64,000 nucleotides of DNA, taken from NCBI RefSeq assembly GCF_001424165.1, contig NZ_LMOJ01000001.1, positions 1,360,139 through 1,424,138 of the forward strand. Reading direction: 5' to 3'. Under the pieces are notes generated by a model. It was not told the DNA's origin. It did no database searches and worked only from the letters and a program-made list of their open reading frames with translations. The position numbers and the translations under genes were made by a program. Origin of the DNA: Massilia sp. Leaf139. Its GTDB lineage: Bacteria; Pseudomonadota; Gammaproteobacteria; Burkholderiales; Burkholderiaceae_D. Positions 34,909 to 43,753 of the stretch are shown here, piece by piece. How positions within the stretch are numbered: position 1 is the stretch's first letter; every line of letters starts with the position of its first letter.

Positions 34909-35867
34909 AGCACCACCGGCGTCGGCAGCGGCCGGCCGGCAAAGTGGGCCACCAGATTGTCCACGGCCAGCCGTCCCATCGCCGTGCGCGTCTCGATCGT
35001 GAAGCTGCCCACGTGCGGGGTCAGCACGACGCGCCCGGATTCGCGCAGCGCGGCGGGCACGCGCGGTTCGTCGGCGAAGACGTCGAGCGCCGCCGCGCCC
35101 AGGCGCCCGGCCTGCAGCGCCGCGACCAGCGCTGCTTCATCCACCAGCGAGCCGCGCGCGATGTTGACCAGGGTGCCCTCGGGCCCGAGCGCAGCGAGCA
35201 CGGCGCCGTCGATCATCGCGCGCGTGGCCGCACCGCCCGGCGCGCACACCACCAGGAAATCGCTGGCTGCGGCCAGTTCGAGCAGCGATTGGCTGCGCGG
35301 ATAGCTGACTTCCGCCGTGCTGCGCTGGTAGTAGGCGATGCGCATGCTGAACGCTTCCAGGCGCGTAGCCACCGCGCGCCCGATGCGTCCCAGGCCGACG
35401 ATGCCGGCCACCTTGCCGCGCAGGCTGCGGCCAGGCGCCAGCGGCGTCTTCGCTTCCCAGCCGCCGGCGCGCACATAGCGGTCGAGCTGGGGCAGGCGCC
35501 GGCTGGCGGCCAGCAGCAAGGCGACCGCCAGATCCGCCACGTCTTCGGTCAGCACGTCGGGCGTGTTGGTGACCGCGATGCCGCGCGGCGCCAGCGCCGT
35601 GAAATCCACTGCATCGACGCCGACGCCGTGCACGGCCACGATTTCCAGCTTCGGCAGACGCGCCGCCATGGCCGCGTCGATGCCGGCGGTGCCGGTCGTG
35701 AAGACGCCACGGATGTCGGCGCCGACGCGGGCGAGGAAGGCGGCGCGTTCGGCGGGTGGTACCTGCGCCAGGCGGTGGCATTCGAATTGCGCGTCGAGCA
35801 GCGCGTCGACTTCGGGCACCCAGCCCGAGCCCAGGAGTAAGATATTCGGCCGCACGGGCGCCTCCAT
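34905..35867 (-). CDS. D-2-hydroxyacid dehydrogenase (glyoxylate/hydroxypyruvate reductase-like)
   Basis: 320 aa, the typical family length. The NAD(P)-binding loop is GLGRIGRAVATRLEAF near residue 155. The catalytic arginine is in NIARGSLVDE, the acid in FADEPRVP and the histidine in LTPHVGSFT, all in the right order. It likely reduces glyoxylate or hydroxypyruvate; preference for NADPH is suggested by the absence of an acidic residue after the loop (YYQRST). The ATG follows a leader whose own frame is not conserved. Converges on the purine permease. Confidence 0.88.
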   Translation of the reverse strand: MEAPVRPNILLLGSGWVPEVDALLDAQFECHRLAQVPPAERAAFLARVGADIRGVFTTGTAGIDAAMAARLPKLEIVAVHGVGVDAVDFTALAPRGIAVTNTPDVLTEDVADLAVALLLAASRRLPQLDRYVRAGGWEAKTPLAPGRSLRGKVAGIVGLGRIGRAVATRLEAFSMRIAYYQRSTAEVSYPRSQSLLELAAASDFLVVCAPGGAATRAMIDGAVLAALGPEGTLVNIARGSLVDEAALVAALQAGRLGAAALDVFADEPRVPAALRESGRVVLTPHVGSFTIETRTAMGRLAVDNLVAHFAGRPLPTPVVL

Positions 35868-36115
35868 TCGTGATGAGATCCGGAGAGTATAGGACGGATC
35901 GCTCGCGCCGGCGCCGCCAGCGCTATGTGTCATGCGGCTGCTTCGGGCGCATCGGCGCGCCGATCGCCGGGGTGGTGGGCGGCAGCGGGCAGCGCTTCGG
36001 CCCGGCAGCGCTTGCGCATGCGTGACAGCGCCCGCCGCCCGGCGTAAACTCATGCTGACGGCCGCGCCCCGGCCGCATCGTTTCCACCGTGTCTTCCCTT
36101 CTCCCAGGAGGCAGC

Positions 36116-36964
36116 ATGTACAAGACCATCGTGGTTCACGTCGACGACAGCAATGCCATGGAAGCCCGGCTGCGGGCGGCCGCCCAGCTCGCCAACCTGT
36201 TCGAAGCCCATCTGGTAGGCAGCGCCGCCACCGGCCTGTCCTGGCCCTCGTATGCCCTGCTGACGGGCTCGATGGCGGTGGCGCCGATCGACGAATTCAA
36301 CGAACTCTGCGCCAGCACGCGCGCCGGCCTGCGCCACTTCGGCGAGCGGGCGCGCCAGCTCGGCGTGGAATCGTTCGAGGAACGCCTGACCGAGGACGAG
36401 CACCGCCACGCGCTGCTGCTGCAGTCGCGCTATGCCGATCTGGTCGTCACCAGCCAGGACACGGGTGCACGCGGGCTTGTGCACAGCGGGGCGCGCGGCC
36501 TGCCGCAGTACGTCGCCCTGCATGGCGCGCGGCCGGTGCTGGCCGTGCCGGCGGCCTACGAAGGCCGTCCGCTGCACGAGGAGATTCTGGTCGGCTGGGA
36601 CGGCAGCCTGCAGGCGACCAGGGCGATTGCCGCCGCGCTGCCGCTGCTGGTACGTGCCAGCAGCGTGCGCCTGGCGCTGGTGAATGCCGACCGCGAAACC
36701 GGGCTGCACCGCGGCCTGCACGGCGACGAACCCGGCGCGGACATGGCGCTATATTTGGCGCGCCATGGCGTGCGTGTCGACGTCGTCCTGGAGAAGAGTT
36801 CGGCGCCCATCGGGGAAGCCCTGCTTGCGATGGCGCGTGCCTACGATGCCGGGCTGGTGGTCAGCGGGGCGTTCGGGCACAGCCGTTATCGGGAACTTGT
36901 GCTGGGCGGGGTGACACGGGTGCTGCTGGAGCGCAGCGACTTGCCGGTGCTGGTGGCGCATTAG
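36116..36964 (+). CDS. universal stress protein (UspA family, tandem form)
   Basis: 282 aa, about twice the single-domain length, fitting two tandem Usp domains. The N-terminal half starts YKTIVVHVDDSN. The C-terminal half has the nucleotide-binding signature GAFGHSRYRELVLGGVTRVLLERSDLPVLVAH, the G-x2-G-x9-G(S/T)-like motif of ATP-binding Usps. AGGAGG 4 nt before the ATG fixes the start. It is a single gene with 11-bp hairpin downstream. Confidence 0.9.
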   Translation: MYKTIVVHVDDSNAMEARLRAAAQLANLFEAHLVGSAATGLSWPSYALLTGSMAVAPIDEFNELCASTRAGLRHFGERARQLGVESFEERLTEDEHRHALLLQSRYADLVVTSQDTGARGLVHSGARGLPQYVALHGARPVLAVPAAYEGRPLHEEILVGWDGSLQATRAIAAALPLLVRASSVRLALVNADRETGLHRGLHGDEPGADMALYLARHGVRVDVVLEKSSAPIGEALLAMARAYDAGLVVSGAFGHSRYRELVLGGVTRVLLERSDLPVLVAH

Positions 36965-37014
36965 GGACGGCGCGGGCGAGATCGGCGGCGCGGTTTGCAG
37001 CTGACACGTATCAC

Positions 37015-37039
37015 CGCGTGGGCACAGGGTGCCCACGCG
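37015..37039. repeat. 11-bp perfect hairpin between converging genes
   Basis: CGCGTGGGCAC and its complement are separated by 3 bp. It lies between the universal stress gene and the converging dehydrogenase. The 13 bases TCACCGCGTGGGC that include its start also occur at 23881-23893 in another intergenic element. It may act as a two-way terminator or belong to a dispersed repeat family. Confidence 0.6.
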
Positions 37040-37096
37040 TGCGCAACGTTAAAATGCCCGCGACGTCGAATCGAATCCGAAACGCCTGCACATCCT

Positions 37097-38035
37097 TCAC
37101 GGCAGCTTGTCCGTCCCCGCCTTCGCCTCGATCAACCCCGCCAGCAAGGCATCCCGCGCCGGCGCCAGCTGCGAACCATCGCGCCCGGCCAGCGCCGCCG
37201 CGACACCCTCCGCCAGCTGCGCCTTGAGCGCCTCGGTGATCGCCGGCGTCCCGAGATCCGCCCACCAGCTTTCGATCGGCCCACCGAGGTGATCGAGCAT
37301 GTGCCGGATGCCGCCTTCCCCACCCGACAGGTGCAGATTCAGGAAAGGCCCCATCAGCGCCCAGCGCAGCCCCGGCCCGCAGGCGATGGCGGTGTCCACA
37401 TCGGCCACCGTCGCCACGCCCTCCTGCACCAGGTGGAACGCTTCGCGCCACAGCGCCGCCTGCAGGCGGTTGGCGATATGGCCCGGCACTTCCTTGCGCA
37501 CGTGGATCGGACGCTTGCCGATCGCCGCATAAAAGGCGAGCGTACGTTCGACGGTTTCGACCGAGGTGAGCGCGCCGCCGATCACTTCGACCAGCGGGAT
37601 CATGTGCGGGGGATTGAAGGGATGGCCGAGCACGACGCGTTCGGGATGCGCGCAGGCTTCCTGCACACGGCTCATCAGGAGGCCCGACGAACTCGAGGCC
37701 AGGATGACCGAGGGCGGCAGCAGCGCGTCCATCTCGCGAAACAGCGCCAGCTTCAGGTCTTCGCGTTCGGGCCCGCTCTCCTGCACGAAGTGCACGCCGG
37801 TCAAGGCTTCCTTCAGGTCGGCCGAAAACCGTAGACGCTCCGGCGACGCCCCCTCCGCCAGCCCCATCTGCGCGAGAATCGGCCAATGCGCACGTACCGC
37901 CGCGCGCAGCGTGTCTTCCGCACCCGGCATCGGGTCGGTCGCCGAGACGTCGAAGCCGCGCGCGAGAAAACAGGCCGCCCAGCTGGCGCCGATGACGCCG
38001 GTGCCGACGACGCCGATGCAGGTGATCCCGTTCAT
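37097..38035 (-). CDS. 3-hydroxyacyl-CoA dehydrogenase family protein
   Basis: 312-aa NAD-dependent dehydrogenase. The N-terminal Rossmann motif VVGTGVIGASWAACFLARGFDV and the ASSSSGLLMSRVQ substrate region and HPFNPPHMIPLVEV loop (catalytic His) are conserved. It could be a short single-domain 3-hydroxyacyl-CoA dehydrogenase or an L-carnitine-dehydrogenase-type enzyme. ATG chosen because AGGAAGG precedes it; a GTG 12 bp upstream overlaps the livF stop. It is the last gene of the transporter operon, so its substrate may be related to the imported acid. Confidence 0.83.
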   Translation of the reverse strand: MNGITCIGVVGTGVIGASWAACFLARGFDVSATDPMPGAEDTLRAAVRAHWPILAQMGLAEGASPERLRFSADLKEALTGVHFVQESGPEREDLKLALFREMDALLPPSVILASSSSGLLMSRVQEACAHPERVVLGHPFNPPHMIPLVEVIGGALTSVETVERTLAFYAAIGKRPIHVRKEVPGHIANRLQAALWREAFHLVQEGVATVADVDTAIACGPGLRWALMGPFLNLHLSGGEGGIRHMLDHLGGPIESWWADLGTPAITEALKAQLAEGVAAALAGRDGSQLAPARDALLAGLIEAKAGTDKLP

Positions 38036-38043
38036 GCCCTTCC

Positions 38044-38790
38044 TCACGCCGATTTCTTGTTCAGGCCCAGGTAGGTGTCGATCACCTTCGGGTCGTTCGC
38101 CAGCTTCGCCGCCGGCCCTTCCATCACCACGTCGCCGGTCTCCAGCACATAGCCGTAGTCGGCCGCCTGCAGCGCGGCGCGCGCGTTCTGCTCGACCAGC
38201 AGGATGCCGACGCCGGTCTCCTTCAGGCGCACGATGACGCGGAAGATCTCCTTGACGATCAGCGGCGCCAGGCCCAGGCTCGGTTCGTCCAGCATCAGCA
38301 GGCGCGGTTTGGCCATCAAGGCGCGCCCCAGGGCCACCATCTGGCGCTCGCCGCCGGACATGGTGCCGGCCGCCTGCGTGCGGCGCTCGCGCAGGCGCGG
38401 GAACAGCTCGTACACGGTCTCCAGTCCCGCCGCGTAATCCTTTTCGCGCCGCTTGTAGCGCGTGTAGCTGCCCAGCAGCAGGTTGTCCTCGACGCTCATG
38501 GTGGTGAACAGGTCGCGGCTCTCGGGCACCAGGCTCATGCCCTGGGCCACGCGCTCCTCGACCGGATAGCTGCGCACGTCGACGCCGTCGAGCAGCACCG
38601 ATCCGCGCGCAGAGGCGCTGGCCGCCTGCGCGCCCGCGATCGCGTTCAGCATGGTCGACTTGCCGGCGCCATTCGGGCCGATGACGGTGACGATCTGCCC
38701 GGCCCCCACGCGCAGGTTCAAGCCGTGCAGGGCCTCGACCTTGCCGTAGGCGACGTGCAGATCCTTGATTTCCAAAATCGGCATGGCCAT
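38044..38790 (-). CDS. livF: branched-chain/aromatic acid ABC transporter ATPase (LivF type)
   Basis: 248-aa ATP-binding subunit. Walker A is GPNGAGKST, the signature is TMSGGERQMVALGRALM, Walker B is LLMLDEPSLGLAP and the H-loop is LVEQNARAAL. The LVPESRDLFTTMSVEDNL stretch is typical of LivF. The start shares its A with the fused permease gene stop (TGATG). Third gene in the transporter operon. Confidence 0.93.
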   Translation of the reverse strand: MAMPILEIKDLHVAYGKVEALHGLNLRVGAGQIVTVIGPNGAGKSTMLNAIAGAQAASASARGSVLLDGVDVRSYPVEERVAQGMSLVPESRDLFTTMSVEDNLLLGSYTRYKRREKDYAAGLETVYELFPRLRERRTQAAGTMSGGERQMVALGRALMAKPRLLMLDEPSLGLAPLIVKEIFRVIVRLKETGVGILLVEQNARAALQAADYGYVLETGDVVMEGPAAKLANDPKVIDTYLGLNKKSA

Positions 38791-40574
38791 CAGTCGATCC
38801 CTCCCAGATAGGCTTCCAGCACGGCAGGATCCTGCTGCACCTGGGCCGGATTGCCCTCGGCGATCTTGGTGCCGAATTCCATGACGATCAGGCGATCGGT
38901 CAGGTTCATGACGAAGTCCATGTCGTGCTCCACCAGCAAGATGCTCATGCCCTCGCCCTTCAGTTTGTTCAGCAGCGTGGCGAGCGCTTCCTTTTCCTTG
39001 TAGCGCAAGCCGGCCGCCGGTTCGTCCAGCAGCAGCAGGGCCGGATCGGCGCACAGGGCGCGTGCGATCTCCAGGATGCGCTGCTGGCCCAGGGCCAAAT
39101 TGCCGGCCTGCTCGTAGAGCATGCCGCCCAGGCCCACGCGTTCCAGCTGGCGCCGCGCCTCCAGCAGCAGCGCCGCCTCCTCGGCGCGGTCGAGCGAAAG
39201 ACTGCTGGCGATCACGCCGCGCCCGGCGCGCAGGTGGGCGCCGATCGCCACGTTCTCGAGCACCGTCATCTCCGGCAGCAGGTGCACGTGCTGGAAGGTG
39301 CGGCCGATGCCGAGCTTGACGATCTCGCGCGAAGGCAGCGAATCGATGCGGCGCAGGCCCTCGTTCGTGGCGAAGCGGATCTCGCCGCTGGTTACCGGCA
39401 GTACGCCCGTCACCAGGTTGAACATGGTGGATTTGCCGGCGCCGTTGGGGCCGATCAGGCCGACGATCTCGCCGCTGTTCACCGTAAAGACCATGTCGTT
39501 GACGGCCACCAGGCCGCCGAACTGCTTCCTCGCCTTGTCGATCACGAGCAGCGGCTGGCCGAGAGGCGGACGCGCGCGATGCGGCAGTTCGGGTGCGGCG
39601 TCCGGCGCCACCGCCGCCGGACGCTGCGGCAGCCAGCGCGCGATGAAGGGCCAGATGCCGTTGCGGGCATGCTGCAGCAGGATCACCATCAGGATGCCGA
39701 AGACGATGATCTCGAAGTTGCCGGTCGAGCCCAGCAGGCCCGGCAGGTAGCTTTGCAGCTGGTCTTTCAGGATGGTCAGCACGGCCGCCCCGAGGATCGC
39801 GCCCCACAGGTAGCCGGCCCCGCCGATCACCGCCATGAACAGGTATTCGATGCCCGCGTTCAGGCCGAAGGGCGACGGATTCACGGCGCGCTGCAGGTGT
39901 GCGTACAGCCAGCCCGAGACGCAGGCCAGCAGGGCCGCGATCACGAAGATGCGGATCTTCATCGCCGCCGTATTCACGCCCATCGCCTCGGCCATCAGGC
40001 CGCCGCCCTTCAGGGCCCGGATCGCCCGGCCCGAGCGCGAATTGAGCAGGTTGCGCAGCAGCGCGATGGCGGCAATCAGGATCACCCAGATCAGGAAGAA
40101 CATGCTCGAACCGGCCCCCAGGTTCAGCCCGAACAGGGTCAGCGGAGGGATGCCGGCGATGCCGTCGTATTTGCCGAGGAACTCCAGGTTCCCGAACAGG
40201 TAGTACAGCGACAGGCCCCAGGCGATCGTCCCCAGCGGCAGGTAGTGGCCGGACAGGCGCAGCATGATGGCGCCGATGAACAGGGCCGAGGCCGCGGTCA
40301 CCAGCAGGCCGGCGGCCAGGCCGATCCAGGGCGAGATGCCGTGCGCGGTCGACAGGTAAGCGGTGGCGTAGGCGCCGAGGCCGACGAAGGCGGCCTGGCC
40401 GAAGGAGGTCAGGCCGCCGACGCCGGTCAGCAGCACCAGGCCCAGTGCGACGATCGCATACAGGCCGATGTAGTTGGCCAGCGTGACCCAATAGGCCGGC
40501 AGCGGCAGCAGGCCGAAGATGGCGACGGCAATCGCCAGCGCGGAAAGCGGATGGCTGAAGATCGGGTGCTTCAT
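38790..40574 (-). CDS. LivM-LivG fusion: permease and ATPase in one polypeptide
   Basis: 594 aa joining two normally separate subunits. Residues 1-about 305 are a LivM-type permease with eight or more membrane segments ([36 protein letters not shown]). A Pro/Ala linker ([19 protein letters not shown]) leads to residues about 345-594, a complete LivG ATPase with Walker [25 protein letters not shown] and Walker [11 protein letters not shown]. Such fusions occur in some proteobacteria. Both ends overlap neighbours (ATGA with LivH; TGATG with LivF). Confidence 0.9.
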   Translation of the reverse strand: MKHPIFSHPLSALAIAVAIFGLLPLPAYWVTLANYIGLYAIVALGLVLLTGVGGLTSFGQAAFVGLGAYATAYLSTAHGISPWIGLAAGLLVTAASALFIGAIMLRLSGHYLPLGTIAWGLSLYYLFGNLEFLGKYDGIAGIPPLTLFGLNLGAGSSMFFLIWVILIAAIALLRNLLNSRSGRAIRALKGGGLMAEAMGVNTAAMKIRIFVIAALLACVSGWLYAHLQRAVNPSPFGLNAGIEYLFMAVIGGAGYLWGAILGAAVLTILKDQLQSYLPGLLGSTGNFEIIVFGILMVILLQHARNGIWPFIARWLPQRPAAVAPDAAPELPHRARPPLGQPLLVIDKARKQFGGLVAVNDMVFTVNSGEIVGLIGPNGAGKSTMFNLVTGVLPVTSGEIRFATNEGLRRIDSLPSREIVKLGIGRTFQHVHLLPEMTVLENVAIGAHLRAGRGVIASSLSLDRAEEAALLLEARRQLERVGLGGMLYEQAGNLALGQQRILEIARALCADPALLLLDEPAAGLRYKEKEALATLLNKLKGEGMSILLVEHDMDFVMNLTDRLIVMEFGTKIAEGNPAQVQQDPAVLEAYLGGID

Positions 40575-41626
40575 TCGTCGCCCTCCTCGACTTGCGGGTG
40601 GACGATGGAGCGCCACAGGAGCACCGGAATAATCAGGGTAAAGACGATGACCTCCTTCAGGGCGCTGGCATAGAACGACGAATAGGCCTCCAGCAGGCCG
40701 ACCAGCAGCGCGCCGGCCGCGGCCAGCGGATAGCTGGCCAGGCCGCCGATGATGGCGCCCACGAAACCCTTCAGGCCCATCAGGAAGCCGCTGTCGTAAT
40801 AGATGGTGGTGAGCGGCGCGATCAGCACGCCGCACAGGGTGCCGATGCTCGACGCGAGCAGGAAGGCCAGGCGTCCCGCCTGCGTGGTGCCGATGCCGAC
40901 CAGGCGCGCGCCGCGCCGGTTCACCGCCGTGGCGCGCAGCGCCTTGCCCGACAAGGTACGGTCGAAATACAGGTAGAGCGCGCCGATCAGGAGCAGCGCG
41001 GTCGCGATCACGACGATGCTCTGGCCGGAAATGCTCAGGGTGCCGACGTTGAACACGGCATCCGAGAACGGCGCCGTGCGCGAACCTTCGGCGCCGAACA
41101 GCACCAGGCCGATCCCGAGCAGCACCAGGTGTACCGCCACCGAGACGATCAGCAGCACCAGCACCGGGCTCTCGGCCAGCGGCTGGAAGGCCAGGCGGTA
41201 GATGATCGGGCCCATCGGCGCGACGATGGCGAAAGTCAGGGCCAGTTGCGCCAGCATCGGCCAGCTTGCGCCTTCGGCGCTACGGGCCACGAGATACACC
41301 GCGGCCGGGAAGATCATGAATTTGGTGAGGGCCATGCCGACCGCGCGTACGCGGTTCACCTGCCCCGCCGGCGTGCGCAGGGTGGCGAACAGCTCCTGCA
41401 GGAAGGCGGCCGCGCCGAGAATCAGCAGCAGCGCCGCGCTATGCGGGGACTTGCCCGCCTGGAGCGCCGCCATCGTCAGCGCGCCGAAGGCGAGGAACTC
41501 GCCGAGGGGAATGAAGATCACCCGGGTGATCGAGAACACCAGCACCAGCGCCAGTGCCAGCAGCACGTACACCGCGCCGCTGGCGATGCCGTCCTGGGTC
41601 AGGATGGCGAAAATCGTTAAATCCAT
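40571..41626 (-). CDS. livH: branched-chain/aromatic acid ABC transporter permease (LivH type)
   Basis: 351-aa inner-membrane permease and first gene of the operon. LivH-type segments include [36 protein letters not shown] and the C-terminal [29 protein letters not shown] long extra-membrane stretch after the third segment ([21 protein letters not shown]) makes it longer than E. coli LivH. The operon is divergent from a matching periplasmic binding protein, 285 bp away. Confidence 0.9.
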   Translation of the reverse strand: MDLTIFAILTQDGIASGAVYVLLALALVLVFSITRVIFIPLGEFLAFGALTMAALQAGKSPHSAALLLILGAAAFLQELFATLRTPAGQVNRVRAVGMALTKFMIFPAAVYLVARSAEGASWPMLAQLALTFAIVAPMGPIIYRLAFQPLAESPVLVLLIVSVAVHLVLLGIGLVLFGAEGSRTAPFSDAVFNVGTLSISGQSIVVIATALLLIGALYLYFDRTLSGKALRATAVNRRGARLVGIGTTQAGRLAFLLASSIGTLCGVLIAPLTTIYYDSGFLMGLKGFVGAIIGGLASYPLAAAGALLVGLLEAYSSFYASALKEVIVFTLIIPVLLWRSIVHPQVEEGDE

Positions 41627-41825
41627 ACCGCTGCCTGGAGCATGCCGATGCGTCGCGCGGCGCGATGCGTCTCCTCATCGCGTTCGCCACCGGCCCTGCC
41701 CGCGTGGCCCTCCTTTTCGGTTGTCGTTGTAAGCACGCTTTCGTTCGACCGCATCGAAATGCGCCATGGCGGCAGCCTGTTTTCCATCCGCCATGGTTAA
41801 ATGATATGCGAAAACAGTTAGGGAA

Positions 41826-41849
41826 CTGACATTTTTTCCTTCGTGTCAG
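41826..41849. promoter_or_regulatory. CTGACA-N12-TGTCAG dyad before the binding-protein gene
   Basis: A perfect 6-bp dyad with a 12-nt T-rich spacer lies in the divergent liv promoter region. Its right arm is 2 bp upstream of the TATACT box. It could be an operator. Confidence 0.4.
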
Positions 41850-41851
41850 CC

Positions 41852-41857
41852 TATACT
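41852..41857 (+). promoter_or_regulatory. candidate -10 box of the binding-protein gene
   Basis: TATACT, 54 bp before the start codon. A TGACAT 19 bp upstream is a poor -35 in spacing, so this is tentative. Confidence 0.45.
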
Positions 41858-41911
41858 AGTGCCCAGGGCCGCCCCGCCGCGGTCACTTTTTGAATACAAC
41901 AGGAGACAGGC

Positions 41912-43099
41912 ATGACCCGCATTTCCCGCCTCAGTACCGTCCACAACAGCGCCCGCAAGCGTGTCCTCGTCGTCGCCGCATTGGGGGCCGCCTTCGCCGC
42001 CGGCGGCGCGCACGCGCAGATCAAGGTCGGGGTCTCGATTTCGACCACGGGCCCGGCCGCATCGCTCGGCATCCCGGAGAAGAACACCTTCGCGCTGCTG
42101 CCGAACGAGATCGCGGGACAGAAAGTGCAGTACATCGTGCTCGACGACGCCTCGGACGCGACCCAGGCCGTCAAGAACGCGCGCAAGCTGGTTTCCGAAG
42201 ACAAGGTCGACCTCCTGATCGGCTCCTCGGTCACGCCGACCTCGCTGGCCATGCTGGAAGTGGCGGCCGAAACCGAGACGCCGATGATCACCATCGCCGG
42301 CGCCGCGCGCATCGTCGAACCGATGGACGCCAAGCGGCGCTGGGTCTTCAAGACCACCCAGCACGACGGCCAGATGGCGGCCGCCATCACCCAGCACATG
42401 TCGAACGCCGGCGTGAAGACCATGGGCTTCATCGGCTTCGCCGACGCCTACGGCGAAGGCTGGTATGGCGAGGCCGCGAAATACGCGCCGGCGCGCAAGA
42501 TCAAGCTGGTGGCGAACGAGCGCTATGCCCGCACCGACACCTCGGTCACCGGCCAAATCCTGAAGCTGATGGCGGCCAATCCGGACGCGATCCTGATCGC
42601 CGGCTCCGGCACTCCGGCCGCTCTGCCACAGAAAGCCCTGCGCGAGCGCGGCTACAAAGGCAAGATCTACCAGACCCACGGCGTGGCCAACAGCGACTTC
42701 CTGCGCGTCTGCGGCGCCGATTGCGAAGGCACCTTTGTGCCGGTCGGCCCGATGCTGGTCGCGAACCAGCTTCCCGAGTCCAATCCGATCAAGAAAACCG
42801 CCCTGACCTATGTGACCAAGTACACGGCGGCGCACGGCAAGGACAGTGTCTCGACCTTCGGCGGCCACGCCTGGGACGCCTCGCTGCTGCTGGCGGAGGC
42901 GGCGAAGACCGCGGTGCCGAAGGCCAAACCGGGCACCAAGGAATTCCGCGCCGCCCTGCGCGATTCGCTCGAAGGCCTGAAGAACGTGCCGGCCTCGCAC
43001 GGCATCTTCAACATGAGCCCGACCAACCACCAGGGCCTGGATCAGCGCTCGCAGGTGATGGTCAAGATCGAGAAGGGTGCGTGGAAGTACGTGCCGTAA
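41912..43099 (+). CDS. periplasmic branched-chain/aromatic acid binding protein
   Basis: 395-aa type I solute-binding protein. Signal peptide ends near the AFAAGGAHAQ cleavage site at about residue 33. The mature part (IKVGVSISTTGPAASLGIPE, LIGSSVTPTSLAMLEVAAE, GFADAYGEGWY) is that of LivJ/LivK relatives that bind amino acids or aromatic acids. It is the likely partner of the divergent liv genes. AGGAGA 9 nt upstream supports the start. Confidence 0.92.
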   Translation: MTRISRLSTVHNSARKRVLVVAALGAAFAAGGAHAQIKVGVSISTTGPAASLGIPEKNTFALLPNEIAGQKVQYIVLDDASDATQAVKNARKLVSEDKVDLLIGSSVTPTSLAMLEVAAETETPMITIAGAARIVEPMDAKRRWVFKTTQHDGQMAAAITQHMSNAGVKTMGFIGFADAYGEGWYGEAAKYAPARKIKLVANERYARTDTSVTGQILKLMAANPDAILIAGSGTPAALPQKALRERGYKGKIYQTHGVANSDFLRVCGADCEGTFVPVGPMLVANQLPESNPIKKTALTYVTKYTAAHGKDSVSTFGGHAWDASLLLAEAAKTAVPKAKPGTKEFRAALRDSLEGLKNVPASHGIFNMSPTNHQGLDQRSQVMVKIEKGAWKYVP

Positions 43100-43126
43100 G
43101 CAGGAACCAGCGCGCGGCTGGCTCCG

Positions 43127-43753
43127 CTAGCCGCGCGATAGAAAGGCGTCCAGCACGGCGTGGTCCGTGCTGCGATTGAGCAGCTGGCGCGCCTGCGCCG
43201 GCGTCGCCAGGTGCACGGCCTGGGATTCCCATCCCATGCCGGCCGGATGGCCGCCGACCCGGCGCGCCAGATAAAAGCGGGTATGGGTCTGGGTGCGGCT
43301 GAAGTCGCCCAGCCAGCCCGTCAGGACGATGCTCAGCCCCGATTCTTCCCAGGTTTCCCTGATCGCGGTTGCGCGCAGCGAGGCGCCCATCGCCCTTCCT
43401 TTCGGGAAGGTCGCCGTGTAGCCGCCGAAAGCGTTCGAGGGCGCCACCAGCCAGAGCCGCCCGTCCGGTTCCACCACCACGGCGCCGGCCGCGGCCTGCT
43501 TGCCGGCCGGGAGGACAAAAGGCGGCTCCTCGATCGGCTCGGCATCGGCACGCCACATCGCGTGTTCGATCTCCGATTCGGCCGCTTGCGCCAGCACGAC
43601 CCCATTCAACATGTCGCCGCAGGCGCTGCCCGGAATGAAGGTGACGCAGGCCTGCGCATCTGTCAGGCGCGCCAGGTCGCATTCCTGCGAGGGGGCGAGC
43701 AGGCGCAGTTTGCGGCCGTGTTCGTCGGGATGGGGGTGGTAGATCTCGCTCAT
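43127..43753 (-). CDS. NUDIX hydrolase with incomplete Nudix box
   Basis: 208 aa. The C-terminal Nudix fold has GRAMGASLRATAIRETWEES: the REXXEE core is intact, but the preceding canonical glutamate is replaced and the loop is one residue short. The N-terminal about 95 residues (ECDLARLTDAQACVTFI, GDMLNGVVLAQAAESEIEHAMW) are unfamiliar. ATGA overlap couples it to the diguanylate cyclase. The pairing might mean nucleotide turnover with signalling, but this is guesswork. Confidence 0.78.
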   Translation of the reverse strand: MSEIYHPHPDEHGRKLRLLAPSQECDLARLTDAQACVTFIPGSACGDMLNGVVLAQAAESEIEHAMWRADAEPIEEPPFVLPAGKQAAAGAVVVEPDGRLWLVAPSNAFGGYTATFPKGRAMGASLRATAIRETWEESGLSIVLTGWLGDFSRTQTHTRFYLARRVGGHPAGMGWESQAVHLATPAQARQLLNRSTDHAVLDAFLSRG

